A DNA stretch of 64,000 bases from Clostridiales bacterium (GCA_012839345.1 DUNN01000012.1:62001-126000), one strand, 5' to 3'; shown: positions 52,953-62,590, numbered from the stretch's first letter. The notes: a model not told the origin generated them from the letters alone. Translations and numbers: made by a program.

Positions 52953-53102
52953 TAATTGTCCATCCTTTCGTCGCTGACCGGAACGTTCCGCCCGGTTTTT
53001 TGATGCGAACTCTATTATAATGCAAATCCTTTCAAATTTATAGACTTATTTCAACCCTTACGCGAATACATTTGACTATAAAGGTTTAAAGGTGTATGTC
53101 AA

Positions 53103-54473
53103 ATGAAAAATCGCGTATTTTTTTACAACGCTGTTATCCTTACCGTCAGTTCGGTTATCATTCGCCTGTTCAACATCTGGTTCCGCACCCTGATCAGCGG
53201 CCTGATCGGTGCGAGCGGCATGGGGCTGTACCAGCTCATTTTTTCCATTTTTGCGCTCGGCATTATTTTGTGCACCTCCGGCATTGGGTTTGCGGTCACA
53301 CGGCTGGTCGCGGAGGGGCATGGAACCCGCCACGCCGTGCGGCTATGCCTTGGATGCGCGCTTTCCCTCAGTCTTGCGGCAAGTGCGGTTCTTTTTTTCG
53401 GCGCAGATTTCATCGCCGCAAAATGGATAAACAGCCCGTCGGCAGCCTACCCCATCCGCCTGCTGATGCCGGGTCTGCCGTTTATTTCCGTATGCGCCTG
53501 CCTGCGCGGGTATTTTATCGCCATCCGCAATACGGTGGTACCGGTTTGCGGCGATTTTCTGGAGCAATCCGCAACCATCGGTGCAACCCTGATTCTGCTG
53601 AAGCTGGTCAGCCCGATGGAAGCGCTCATGCTCGGTTCCACGCTTGGGGAAGTAATCTCTTTCCTTTATATGGTCCTGCTGTACCGCATCTTCATCCGCA
53701 GAAAGAATTTCCCGAAGCGAAAGGCCGAACCGGTCTTTGGGCGCATTATCCACATTGCGGCACCCGTACTGGGCGGAACTTTCCTGCGGGGACTGTTCGG
53801 AAGTGTGGAAAATATTTTAATTCCGAGGGGGCTGCGGAAAAATGGTTCCGACGCCCAATCCTCCCTCGCACAGTACGGTGTAATGCAGGGCATGGTCATG
53901 CCCATTCTGCTTTTCCCCTCGGCTTTCCTCAGCTCGCTGGCCGTGCTGTTGGTACCGGAAATGGCCGAGGCAAACGCCGCTGGAAACCAGAAAACCATTC
54001 AGCGGGCCGCCGCCCGCTCCATCCGTTTTACGCTGGCATTTTCCTTCTTTGTAACAACGCTGCTGATTGTATTTGCCGACGACCTTGGCATGGCGTTTTA
54101 CCACAACACGCAGGCGGGCACGCTTCTGCGGGTAATGGCCCCCATTGTTCCGCTGATGTACCTTGACAGTGTGGTGGACGGCATGCTGAAAGGGCTGGAC
54201 CAGCAGTTCTATTCCATGACCTATAACTTTACCGATTCTATTATGCGCGTGCTGCTGGTTGCAACCACCATTCCTGCCGCCGGTATGAAAGCGTACATTG
54301 CCATTCTGTTTTTAAGCGAGATTTTCAACGCATCGCTCAGCATCAACCGCCTGCTGAAAGTTACCTCGCTGGAAGTGGATATTACCGGCTGGATTCTCAC
54401 CCCTGCGGTCGCCGCGGCACTGCTTTATTACGTACTGATTCTGGCGCGCCGGATTTTATTTTCGGGGGTTTGA
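53103..54473 (+). CDS. SpoVB-like polysaccharide/lipid flippase (MOP superfamily)
   Basis: This 456-residue membrane protein has about 13-14 hydrophobic helices. The start 'NAVILTVSSVIIRLFNIWFR', then 'GMGLYQLIFSIFALGI' and 'LRGYFIAIRN' resemble stage V sporulation protein B and related putative flippases of the MOP superfamily. SpoVB acts in spore cortex assembly; vegetative paralogues transport other lipid-linked precursors, so the exact role is unclear. It follows a short AT-rich promoter region and is read together with the next gene or alone. Confidence 0.83.
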   Translation: MKNRVFFYNAVILTVSSVIIRLFNIWFRTLISGLIGASGMGLYQLIFSIFALGIILCTSGIGFAVTRLVAEGHGTRHAVRLCLGCALSLSLAASAVLFFGADFIAAKWINSPSAAYPIRLLMPGLPFISVCACLRGYFIAIRNTVVPVCGDFLEQSATIGATLILLKLVSPMEALMLGSTLGEVISFLYMVLLYRIFIRRKNFPKRKAEPVFGRIIHIAAPVLGGTFLRGLFGSVENILIPRGLRKNGSDAQSSLAQYGVMQGMVMPILLFPSAFLSSLAVLLVPEMAEANAAGNQKTIQRAAARSIRFTLAFSFFVTTLLIVFADDLGMAFYHNTQAGTLLRVMAPIVPLMYLDSVVDGMLKGLDQQFYSMTYNFTDSIMRVLLVATTIPAAGMKAYIAILFLSEIFNASLSINRLLKVTSLEVDITGWILTPAVAAALLYYVLILARRILFSGV

Positions 54474-54565
54474 CAAACCGTTTTAAACCGATTAAACTAT
54501 AACCATTCTACCATTGCTTTCTGTCGGATCAAGCTGATTTCTACCTTAACGAACGGAGGGGTTGA

Positions 54566-55399
54566 ATGGAGAATATTTGGGTTCTGTTTTTTCTGTTTTC
54601 CGTTTACAGCTTTATCGGTTGGCTGACGGAAAGCATTGTCTGTTCGATTCCAGAACATAAATTTATCAATCGCGGATTTCTGAACGGCCCATTCTGCCCG
54701 ATTTATGGAGCAGGCGGTATTCTTGTTACCGTCACGCTGATGCCGTTCCAAAATCATTTGATTCTGCTTTATACAGCCAGCGTATTCATTACCACACTGG
54801 TGGAATACCTGACGGGTGCCATTCTGGAAAAGCTTTTCCACACGAAATACTGGGACTACAGCCACCGCAGATGCAATCTTCATGGGCGCATCTGTCTGGG
54901 GAATTCACTTGCGTTCGGGGTCATGTGCGTGGTCGGTGTTCGGTGCGTGTACCCTGCGCTGATGAGTCTGCTGGACTACATCCCGCAAAATGGGCTGATG
55001 ACAATTGATGCCGTTCTGGTGGTCTATTTCCTGTTTGACACCGCGATTACCGTCAACGCGGTATATCAGCTGAACGGAAAGTTGGACGAGCTGCAGCAGA
55101 TTCTAAACGAAATCAAGCAGCGCGCCTCCCTGAACGAACTGCGCCAGCGCGCTTCTTTGGCGAAAGAGGAAACCGTGGAAAGCATTCGCCTTGCGTTTTC
55201 CGGGCTGTTGGATGAAGACGCAAAGTCCCGCTTTACGGCCCTATTTGAACAGATGGATAAACTGGAGAGCACCAGCAAGCGGATTCAGCGCCGCCTGCTT
55301 GATGCATTCCCGACGATGACCTCCATTCAGAACAACGAGTCCTTACAGCGTTTAAAACGATCAATTACCGAACGGGCACAGCGAATCACGCGCCGGTAA
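54566..55399 (+). CDS. CmpB-family membrane protein (putative ABC transporter permease, PF06541)
   Basis: This 277-residue protein has five or six N-terminal hydrophobic segments. The blocks 'VYSFIGWLTESIVCSIPEHK', 'NRGFLNGPFCPIYGAGG' and 'WDYSHRRCNLHGRICLGNSL' define this clostridial family. The last 100 residues are a soluble, charged, probably coiled-coil region. Despite the database name, no ABC ATPase is nearby and transport activity is unproven. GGAGGGG precedes the ATG. Confidence 0.85.
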   Translation: MENIWVLFFLFSVYSFIGWLTESIVCSIPEHKFINRGFLNGPFCPIYGAGGILVTVTLMPFQNHLILLYTASVFITTLVEYLTGAILEKLFHTKYWDYSHRRCNLHGRICLGNSLAFGVMCVVGVRCVYPALMSLLDYIPQNGLMTIDAVLVVYFLFDTAITVNAVYQLNGKLDELQQILNEIKQRASLNELRQRASLAKEETVESIRLAFSGLLDEDAKSRFTALFEQMDKLESTSKRIQRRLLDAFPTMTSIQNNESLQRLKRSITERAQRITRR

Positions 55400-55435
55400 A
55401 TCTTGAATCCTGCAAACATAAAAAGAGGAATCAGG

Positions 55436-55485
55436 AAAGGCGCTGCAAAATGAATCCAGGTTCATTTTGCAGCGCCTTTCTGTTT
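55436..55485. terminator. Terminator between convergent genes
   Basis: AAAGGCGCTGCAAAATGAA pairs perfectly with TTCATTTTGCAGCGCCTTT around a six-base loop. The T-runs on both sides are modest. It lies between the CmpB-family gene and ridA. Confidence 0.75.
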
Positions 55486-55565
55486 CATTGTCCGTTGTGG
55501 CCCCACTGGCAGCGGCATTCTCCACGGACTTTTCGAGCGGCAGCGCAGGGAAAGCGCCGGCCGTT

Positions 55566-55940
55566 TTAAAGAACCGCAGTTACCTCGACTTCAACCAGCG
55601 CGTTTTTCGGTAGCTGTTTTACAGCCACACAGGAACGGGCTGGCTTTCCGGTAAAATACTTCTCATATACGGCGTTGAACGCCGCAAAATCAGCTATTTC
55701 TGCCAAGAAGCAGGTCGTTCTTACCACATGGCTGTAATCCGTTCCCGCCGCCGACAGAATCGCCCCAACGTTCTTCATCACCTGCTCCGCCTGAGCCGTA
55801 ATATCCCCTTCGGCGATTTCGCCCGTTGACGGGATAATCGGAATCTGTCCGCTAGCAAAAACCATACCGTTTGCAACAATTGCCTGAGAATACGGCCCGA
55901 TTGCGGCGGGCGCATCCTTCGTGGAAATCACCTGAAACAT
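55566..55940 (-). CDS. ridA: RidA family reactive intermediate/imine deaminase
   Basis: This 124-residue protein is of the YjgF/YER057c/UK114 family. It reads 'AIGPYSQAIVANGMVFASGQ', with the catalytic-pocket Arg in 'ARSCVAVKQLPKNALVEVEV'. RidA hydrolyses 2-aminoacrylate and 2-aminocrotonate, the unstable products released by threonine/serine dehydratase, which is encoded just upstream. GAAGGG precedes the ATG at 55940; the longer frame to 56039 only overlaps ilvA. Confidence 0.93.
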   Translation of the reverse strand: MFQVISTKDAPAAIGPYSQAIVANGMVFASGQIPIIPSTGEIAEGDITAQAEQVMKNVGAILSAAGTDYSHVVRTTCFLAEIADFAAFNAVYEKYFTGKPARSCVAVKQLPKNALVEVEVTAVL

Positions 55941-55972
55941 AACAAACCCTTCCTTTATCATAAAAATAAATT

Positions 55973-57172
55973 TTATGGATTTAAAATCGTGTATCCCGCG
56001 CCAGTGATAGCCTCCCGAATCTGCTGCACATGCTGCCAATCCCTGGTTTCCATGCGAATGCGCAGCGTGCAGGCGTTAATGCCCGTGTTTTCGCCCCCGC
56101 GTTCGTGGTGCACGCTTACCACGTTCGCGCCAAGGTCGGCAATCAGTGCGGAAACTTCCTTTAGCTGACCGGGTTTATCGATCATTTCAATGGTCAGGTC
56201 GCTGGAACGCCCAGCCTTCAGCAGGCCGCGGTTAATTACCTTGGAAAGGATAGTCACGTCGATGTTGCCGCCGGAAAGCAGACAGACCACCTTTTTGCCC
56301 TTTACATCCACCTTGTTGAACATGGCCGCCGCCACGGATACTGCGCCCGCGCCCTCTGCGATCATCTTATGTTTTTCAATCAGCGTAAGAATGGCAGTGG
56401 AAATTTCATCGTCCGTTACCGTTACGATTTTATCCACATATTTGCTGCAAAGCTCGTAGGTCAGGTCGCCGGGGCACTTAACGGCAATGCCGTCCGCAAA
56501 GGTAGAAACATTCTGCAGCGCTTCCACCTTGTGCTTTTCCAGCGCCTGCGCCATGCTCGGCGCGCCACAGGCCTGAACGCCGTACACCTTGCAGTTCGGG
56601 TTCAGCGACTTTACCGCAAAGGCCACGCCAGCAATCAGTCCGCCGCCGCCCACGGGGACAATCACCGCGTCTACTTCCGGGAGCTGATTGAGAATTTCCA
56701 ACCCGATTGTACCCTGACCCGCAATGACATCCGGGTCATTGAAGGGGTGAATAAAGGTTGCGCCGCTTTCCTTTTGAAGTTCGCACGCCTTCTGGAACGC
56801 GTCGTCGTAAACGCCCTGAACCAGGCACACCTCCGCCCCGTAGCTTTTGGTGGCCTCTACCTTTGAAATTGGTGCGCTGTCAGGAATACAGATAAGCGAA
56901 CGGATTTTGTTTTTTGCTGCCGCCAGCGCCACCCCCTGCGCGTGGTTGCCGGCGGAACAGGCGATGACGCCTTTTTTCTTTTCTTCATCGGAAAGCTGTG
57001 AAATTTTATAGTACGCACCGCGCACCTTAAAGGAACCGGTAATCTGCAGGTTTTCTGTTTTTAGGTAAATCTGGCTTTCCGGGTTGATCAGCGGTGCGCT
57101 GATTAAATCCGTAGTGCGAATGACATTCTTCAAAACAAAAGCGGCGTGATACACTTTATCCAGTGTCAGCAT
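55973..57172 (-). CDS. ilvA: Threonine ammonia-lyase
   Basis: This 399-residue PLP enzyme deaminates threonine to 2-oxobutyrate, the start of isoleucine synthesis. The PLP lysine is in 'ITGSFKVRGAYYKISQL', with 'CSAGNHAQGVALAAAKN' and the Gly loop 'VPVGGGGLIAGVAFA'. A single C-terminal ACT domain (about 325-399, 'DKPGQLKEVSALIADLGANV') marks the shorter form, like catabolic-type or Bacillus/Clostridium IlvA. It is part of ilvB-ilvN-ilvA-ridA. Confidence 0.93.
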   Translation of the reverse strand: MLTLDKVYHAAFVLKNVIRTTDLISAPLINPESQIYLKTENLQITGSFKVRGAYYKISQLSDEEKKKGVIACSAGNHAQGVALAAAKNKIRSLICIPDSAPISKVEATKSYGAEVCLVQGVYDDAFQKACELQKESGATFIHPFNDPDVIAGQGTIGLEILNQLPEVDAVIVPVGGGGLIAGVAFAVKSLNPNCKVYGVQACGAPSMAQALEKHKVEALQNVSTFADGIAVKCPGDLTYELCSKYVDKIVTVTDDEISTAILTLIEKHKMIAEGAGAVSVAAAMFNKVDVKGKKVVCLLSGGNIDVTILSKVINRGLLKAGRSSDLTIEMIDKPGQLKEVSALIADLGANVVSVHHERGGENTGINACTLRIRMETRDWQHVQQIREAITGAGYTILNP

Positions 57173-57280
57173 TTTTTATTCCCCCATCAGTCAGTTTGAT
57201 TTGCTCCCCACTGATTCGGCGCGAAGGCTGCCGGGTGTTTTCCGGCAAGGGGCGGAGCTCAGCGGTTGAAATGGTCGGTT

Positions 57281-57772
57281 CTATTTCATCATTGCCATGG
57301 TTCCGGTTCGCAAAATTTTCACCACATGGTACGGATTATACAGCTCAATAAACGAGTTGATGGATGCCGCGTCGCCGGTCAACTCCAATATCATAGAATC
57401 CGGTTCCACGTTCAGAATATTTGCATGAAACACGTTAGCGATTTCTACCAGCTTTTCACTGTTCTGCAGGGTGCGTTCCACCTTCATCAAAAGATGCTCC
57501 CGCACAACGGCTCGGTCACGGTCCAAAACGCTTACGTCTTCCACGTCCTCCAGCTTGCTAAGCTGTTTATCCACCTGACGCACAATGCGGTCATCCCCCA
57601 GAACCACAATCAAAATTCGGGAATATTCGGCATTTTCCGTCTGCGCGGCAACAATGCTCAGAATATTGTAGCAGCGGCGGCTGAACAGCCCCGAAATGCG
57701 CAGCAGCACGCCCGGATTGTTGCGAGCCAGCACGGACAGGATATATTCTTTTTCTCCAGTTTGGTTGCTCAT
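57281..57772 (-). CDS. ilvN: Acetolactate synthase, small regulatory subunit
   Basis: This 163-residue subunit has an N-terminal ACT domain ('LARNNPGVLLRISGLFSRRC', 'VLGDDRIVRQVDKQLSKLED') and a C-terminal region typical of IlvN/IlvH. It stimulates IlvB and confers valine feedback inhibition. The ATG at 57772 has GAGGAGG 7 bases upstream. It follows ilvB by about 10 bases. Confidence 0.94.
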   Translation of the reverse strand: MSNQTGEKEYILSVLARNNPGVLLRISGLFSRRCYNILSIVAAQTENAEYSRILIVVLGDDRIVRQVDKQLSKLEDVEDVSVLDRDRAVVREHLLMKVERTLQNSEKLVEIANVFHANILNVEPDSMILELTGDAASINSFIELYNPYHVVKILRTGTMAMMK

Positions 57773-57784
57773 CACGGAACCTCC

Positions 57785-59455
57785 TCACATTTCCAGAATC
57801 GGTTTTTCAACGCAGCCGCCCGCGGGAACCATGGGCAGCACGTTCAGGTCGGGGTCGATATAGCAGTTAATCAGCACCGGTTCGTTCAGGGCGAGTGCCT
57901 GTTTCAGCACCGGTTCAATGTCGCTCTTGGTACGAATAGTGAGCGCCTTTACGCCAAAAGCCCGGGCAAGCATTTCGTAGTCGGTAGCGCGGTCCAAGTC
58001 CGTCTGGGAAAAACGGCTTTCATAAAACAGCTTTTGCCACTGGCGCACCATGCCGAGCACGGTATTGTTGACCACCAGCTCAATAACGGGAATCCGGTAC
58101 TGCGCCGCAGTTGAAAGCTCGTTGCAGTTCATGTGGAAGCTGCCGTCCCCCGCGATATTCACCACCCGTTTATCAGGGTTGGCCACCTGCGCACCCAGCG
58201 CCGCGCCAAGGCCGAAGCCCATGGTGCCGAGTCCCCCGGAACTAATAAACTGGCGCGGATGGCGGAAGCGGTAAAACTGGGCGGCCCACATCTGGTGTTG
58301 GCCGACCTCCGTCGCAATAATCGCTTCGGAACCGGTCAGGCGGTCCAGCGTTTCCATCAATTCCTTCGGGGTCACCGCCTCGTCGGAAGGCGCCTTTTGC
58401 TCCAACGGATAAAGTGCTTTCCAGCCCTGAATCATGCCCATCCATTCGCTATGGCGGACCGGGGTCAGCTGCTCGTTCAGGCAGGTAAGGACTTCCTTTG
58501 CATCCCCATGCAGCCTTAAATCCACGTCGATATTTTTATTGAATTCCGCTGCGTCAATGTCGATTTGCAGAATTGGGCAATGCTGCGCGAACAAACCGGC
58601 ATTGCACAGCACGCGGTCGGAAAAGCGCGTGCCGACGGCAATCAGCAAGTCGCAGTTTTTAATGGCCAAGGCGGACGTATTGGTTCCGTGCATGCCCAGC
58701 ATGCCGATATAGCGGGCATCCGTCTGGTCGTAGCCGCCCTGGCACATCAGCGAGCAGGAAACCGGGGCGTCGATGCGCTCGGCAAAGTCTTTCAGTGCGT
58801 CATTTGCCCCGGACGCCACCACGCCGCCGCCCGCATAGAGGAACGGCCGCTCGCTTTTCCGAATCATTTCCAATGCCTGCTCCAGCCGCTCCGGTTTGGG
58901 CAGGGCAGTTTTCGGCAGTGCAAGCGGTTCAGAACGGGTGTATTCGCACCGTTTCGCCGTCAGGTCCTTGGGGATATCCACCAGTACCGGGCCCTTGCGC
59001 CCGGTATTGGCAATGCGGAATGCCCGGCGGATGGTATCGGCAAGGTTCTCCACGTCTTTGACCAAAAAGTTATGTTTGGTTACCGGCATGGTAATTCCGG
59101 TAATATCAACTTCCTGGAAACTGTCCAGCCCCAAAAGATCGCTGCTTACGTTTCCGGTAATCGCCACCATCGGAACGGAATCCATGTAAGCGGTGGCAAT
59201 GCCCGTTACCAGATTCGTTGCGCCGGGTCCGCTGGTTGCGATGCAGACGCCCGTTTTCCCACTGGAGCGGGCGTACCCGTCGGCAGCATGTGCCGCGCCC
59301 TGCTCATGCGCGGTACGGATGTGGCGGATTTTGTCCCGGTACTCATAAAGGGCATCGTAAATATTCAGCACGGCACCGCCCGGGTAGCCGAACACCGTAT
59401 CCACGCCCTGTTCGAGCAGACATTCCATGACAATCTGCGCTCCTGTCAAAAGCAT
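57785..59455 (-). CDS. ilvB: Acetolactate synthase, large catalytic subunit
   Basis: This 556-residue ThDP/FAD enzyme makes acetolactate or acetohydroxybutyrate. It has the 'FGYPGGAVLNIYDALYE' start, the catalytic Glu in 'RTAHEQGAAHAADGYARSSG', and the ThDP motif 'GDGSFHMNCNELSTAAQYRI'. TAGGAGGAT precedes the ATG. It is first in the T-box-controlled operon. ilvC, ilvD and leu genes are not in the window. Confidence 0.96.
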   Translation of the reverse strand: MLLTGAQIVMECLLEQGVDTVFGYPGGAVLNIYDALYEYRDKIRHIRTAHEQGAAHAADGYARSSGKTGVCIATSGPGATNLVTGIATAYMDSVPMVAITGNVSSDLLGLDSFQEVDITGITMPVTKHNFLVKDVENLADTIRRAFRIANTGRKGPVLVDIPKDLTAKRCEYTRSEPLALPKTALPKPERLEQALEMIRKSERPFLYAGGGVVASGANDALKDFAERIDAPVSCSLMCQGGYDQTDARYIGMLGMHGTNTSALAIKNCDLLIAVGTRFSDRVLCNAGLFAQHCPILQIDIDAAEFNKNIDVDLRLHGDAKEVLTCLNEQLTPVRHSEWMGMIQGWKALYPLEQKAPSDEAVTPKELMETLDRLTGSEAIIATEVGQHQMWAAQFYRFRHPRQFISSGGLGTMGFGLGAALGAQVANPDKRVVNIAGDGSFHMNCNELSTAAQYRIPVIELVVNNTVLGMVRQWQKLFYESRFSQTDLDRATDYEMLARAFGVKALTIRTKSDIEPVLKQALALNEPVLINCYIDPDLNVLPMVPAGGCVEKPILEM

Positions 59456-59512
59456 TTCCTTATCCTCCTAATTCTATTTAAAATTTCCGGCCAAACAGCC
59501 GATGCATCGAAA

Positions 59513-59785
59513 ACAAAAAAGCCTTCGCCTCTAAACATAGAGGCGAAGGCTTTCAGCTTCGCGGTACCACTCTAATTCACCGCCGCAGCGGCATCTCTGT
59601 ATGCATCCAACAATGCACTCTTTGATAACGGGAAGAACCCGGGCGAGCCTACTAGTTACCGTTCAGCCGCCTGCTCCGGGGTGATCTCCTGCAAACTCCG
59701 TACCGCCTCGCACCTGCCGGCGGCTCTCTGAAAACGGGACATCCGCATTCCGTCCCCATCTGCGCATTTCACTTATCCTATTAAT
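59513..59785 (-). promoter_or_regulatory. T-box riboswitch leader of the ilv operon
   Basis: The minus strand carries the T-box core AGAGTGGTACCGCGAAG (59573-59557). It is followed by the terminator GCCTTCGCCTC/GAGGCGAAGGC (59550-59521) and a TTTTTT tail. Upstream, about 59770-59640 forms the large stem I. In its 3' strand, GAGATCA (near 59687-59681) places a probable specifier codon ATC (59685-59683), for tRNA-Ile. Uncharged tRNA would stabilise the antiterminator and raise expression of ilvB-ilvN-ilvA-ridA. The specifier is a by-eye assignment. Confidence 0.88.
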
Positions 59786-59789
59786 ATAT

Positions 59790-59818
59790 AGAATATTCAA
59801 TTTCTTTAGCGTTGTCAA
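59790..59818 (-). promoter_or_regulatory. Promoter of the ilv operon
   Basis: On the minus strand TTGACA (59818-59813) and TATTCT (59795-59790) have a 17-base spacer, immediately upstream of the T-box leader. Confidence 0.75.
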
Positions 59819-59840
59819 GCATTAAATTAAAATTTATATT

Positions 59841-60137
59841 TTATGCTTCTTTTACCCAATAGGCGCTTCCGTCGGGCTTGCGGTCCAGATAACCCGCTTC
59901 AATCAGGCCGCGGCGCAGGGTGGAAAAATCCTCCGGATAAATCTGCTTGAGGATTCCGTTGACCTCCATCTCCGTATAGGTTTTCCCCGCCTCAAACTGA
60001 CCAGCGATTTTTTTGATAATGATCGCTTTTTTCTTGGCCTTGGAAGAAAATACCTTCAATTTCAGCGGGTCAAGCGAGCTGAAGCAGTTCTTCAAAATTT
60101 TCTCTTCCTCTTCCGGTGTTACTGAAAAATCATCCAT
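59841..60137 (-). CDS. DUF2087 domain protein
   Basis: This 98-residue protein has 'LKVFSSKAKKKAIIIKKIAG', 'YTEMEVNGILKQIYPEDFST' and 'LRRGLIEAGYLDRKPDGSAY', the DUF2087 pattern. The fold looks like a winged helix and is often found fused to or near transcriptional regulators, so nucleic-acid binding is possible but unproven. It lies between recQ and the ilv promoter on the same strand. Confidence 0.85.
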   Translation of the reverse strand: MDDFSVTPEEEEKILKNCFSSLDPLKLKVFSSKAKKKAIIIKKIAGQFEAGKTYTEMEVNGILKQIYPEDFSTLRRGLIEAGYLDRKPDGSAYWVKEA

Positions 60138-60229
60138 TCCTTGTAACCGTCCCTTCCCTGTCCTGTTGTATGACAGGAGATATTTGTTTCGATTTTACCA
60201 TTCTCATCCAAAAAGTCAAGTTACGGCCG

Positions 60230-62413
60230 TTAGGAAAGAATCTCCCCCAGATGATCCAGAAGGAAACGCTGTGCCGTACTGTCGTACAAATTGATGCGGT
60301 ACACTTCCCCGGATTCGCTTTCCCGCTCCTCGGTAAGAATCCCGATTTTCCGGCCGGAATCGGAGGCCACGCGCATTTTGCCGCCCGCTGTGTGCTGCTC
60401 CATTAGATAACCCTGCCGCAGCAGCCAGTTGGTCACCCGAACGGCGGAAACTTTGTACGCGCCGCCCGTTACGGAAGCGATTTTTTTCGTTAGAAAGCTG
60501 ACCGGAACCGGTTCGTCGAGGAAAATGAGCTGTTCTTTCTGTTCTTCGCTCAGCTGGAACTTCTCTTCCTCTGGAATTGCGGCCGGTGCCGGATTGGGAG
60601 CCTCTTCCTCTGCTATCGCGGCAAGAAAACGCTCCCCATAGCGCGCCGCCTTTTCCGCGCCAACGCCGCTGACCTCCATCAATTCCTGCCGGGTGCGCGG
60701 CAGGCGTGCGCACATGCCGCGCAGCGTCGCGTCCGAAAACACCACGTAAGCGGGAACGCCCTGCGCCCCCGCGATTTTGGCACGCAGTTTTTTCAGCCGC
60801 TCGAACAGGCGGGTGTCCACCGGCCCCTGTGGGGCTGCTGCCTTGCTCTTTTTCAGCGCAGGCTGTGTTTCTTTTGGCAGACGCATCCGCAGCGTTTCGC
60901 CGCGGAGCAGAATTTCTTCCGCCTTTCCGGTCAAGCCCAGCACCCGGTACTCATCCTGAGAAGTAGACACATATTCATTCCCCTCCAAATAACGGAGCTC
61001 GGCACGGATTTGCTGTTCCGTACGGCGGCTCAGGCTGCCGTAAACGGGCAGGGCGTCCAGCCCATACCGGTAAATGCGGTCGTTTCCCCCGCCGCGCAGA
61101 ATTTCCGTAAGCATCGCCGCGCCAAACCGTTCACCCGACTGCTGAATGCAAGCCAGAATTTTCCGCGCATCCTCCGTAATATCCGTTTCCTCCGTGTCTG
61201 CGCAGCAGCTGCCGCAGTTGCCGCAGTACCCCGGCGCGGATTCCCCGAAGTACCGCAGGATGTAAGCGCGCAGGCAGTCGTCGGTAAAGCAGTAAAACGT
61301 CATTTTTTTCAGCCGTTCCTCGTCGCGCTGCAAAATCAGCGCACGGGTCGCTTCGTCCAGCTCTTCGTTATCCCGACCGTTTTGCAGCATAAATTGGTTG
61401 ATTCGCACATCCTGCCCGCTGTAAAACAGAGTGCATCGTGCGGGCTCACCGTCACGCCCGGCGCGCCCCGCCTCTTGATAATAGCTTTCCATATCCTTCG
61501 GCATATTGTAATGGATGACAAAAGACACGTTAGATTTGTCAATGCCCATTCCGAACGCGTTGGTCGCCACCATGACGGAAACGCGGTCAAAAAGGAAGTC
61601 CTCCTGGCTTTCACGGCGCTCCCGGTCGCTCAGCCCGGCGTGATAACGGGCAGCGGGGATGCCCTCCGCGTTCAGGCGGTCGCACACTTCTTCCACCGTT
61701 TTGCGCGTGGAACAGTACACAATTCCGCACTGCTCCCGCGCTTCATTCAGTAATTTCAGCAGCGCCGAAAACTTATCCCGTGGCTTCTGCACCTCAAAAT
61801 ACAAGTTGCTGCGGTCAAACCCGGTAGAAACCTGAACCGGGTCGCGCAAATTCAGCAGACGCACCACATCGCTGCGCACTTGCTCGGTCGCAGTGGCGGT
61901 GAACGCGCCCATCACCGGGCGCACGGGAAGCCCGTCCGTAAACTCACGTATTTTCAAATAACTCGGGCGGAAATCCTGCCCCCACTGGGAAACGCAGTGC
62001 GCCTCGTCCACAGCAATCATGGCCAGCTTCACATGCCGGGCAAACTCCTGAAATTCTTCCGTCAGCAAACGTTCCGGCGCAACATAAATAATTTTGTAGG
62101 TGTATTCCCGCGCACGCTCCAGCGCCAGCCGGTACTGCCCTTGTGTAAGGGAGCTGTTCAGATAAGCTGCCCGTATTCCCGCCTGGTTCAGCGAATACAC
62201 CTGATCTTTCATTAAGGAAATCAGCGGGGAAATCACCAGCGTAATGCCCTCCAGCATCAGCGCCGGAAGCTGAAAGCACAGCGATTTTCCCGCGCCCGTC
62301 GGCATCACCCCAAATACATCCCGGCCGGAAAGAAGTCCATCCACCAGCGTTTCCTGTCCGTTTCGAAAAGAGTCATAGCCGAAATACTGCTTCAGCGCGC
62401 CGAGTTTGTCCAA
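60230..62413 (-). CDS. recQ: ATP-dependent DNA helicase RecQ
   Basis: This 727-residue 3'-5' helicase unwinds recombination intermediates. The helicase core has 'FRNGQETLVDGLLSGRD', Walker A 'MPTGAGKSLCFQLPA', 'VDEAHCVSQWGQDFRPSY' and motif VI 'QEAGRAGRDGEPA'. The zinc-binding RQC cysteines ('CLRAYILRYFG...CGNCGSCC') and an HRDC domain ('ARLPRTRQELMEVSGVGAEK') follow. An extra roughly 100-residue C-terminal winged-helix-like region ends the protein. The start is TTG at 62413 with GGAGG 7 bases upstream. Confidence 0.94.
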   Translation of the reverse strand: MDKLGALKQYFGYDSFRNGQETLVDGLLSGRDVFGVMPTGAGKSLCFQLPALMLEGITLVISPLISLMKDQVYSLNQAGIRAAYLNSSLTQGQYRLALERAREYTYKIIYVAPERLLTEEFQEFARHVKLAMIAVDEAHCVSQWGQDFRPSYLKIREFTDGLPVRPVMGAFTATATEQVRSDVVRLLNLRDPVQVSTGFDRSNLYFEVQKPRDKFSALLKLLNEAREQCGIVYCSTRKTVEEVCDRLNAEGIPAARYHAGLSDRERRESQEDFLFDRVSVMVATNAFGMGIDKSNVSFVIHYNMPKDMESYYQEAGRAGRDGEPARCTLFYSGQDVRINQFMLQNGRDNEELDEATRALILQRDEERLKKMTFYCFTDDCLRAYILRYFGESAPGYCGNCGSCCADTEETDITEDARKILACIQQSGERFGAAMLTEILRGGGNDRIYRYGLDALPVYGSLSRRTEQQIRAELRYLEGNEYVSTSQDEYRVLGLTGKAEEILLRGETLRMRLPKETQPALKKSKAAAPQGPVDTRLFERLKKLRAKIAGAQGVPAYVVFSDATLRGMCARLPRTRQELMEVSGVGAEKAARYGERFLAAIAEEEAPNPAPAAIPEEEKFQLSEEQKEQLIFLDEPVPVSFLTKKIASVTGGAYKVSAVRVTNWLLRQGYLMEQHTAGGKMRVASDSGRKIGILTEERESESGEVYRINLYDSTAQRFLLDHLGEILS

Positions 62414-62590
62414 AATGCGTCCTCCATGTTTCTATTAATAATGACTACCAATTACAATCGCTTTCTCCTTTCGAAACAAGAAACCGCAGCGGTTGAAATT
62501 TCTTGGCAAGCGGTTCCAACGGAGAAAAAGAGTTGCCGGTTTTATGTATGATGTATTATAACATATTCCGCCCCAAAAGTCCCTTTGCAG

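Noticed and set aside
53096-54166. A 356-codon frame overlapping the SpoVB-like gene on the same strand
   Set aside because: It is an offset frame with a Pro/Arg/His-rich, non-protein-like composition; the frame at 53103 encodes a coherent membrane protein.
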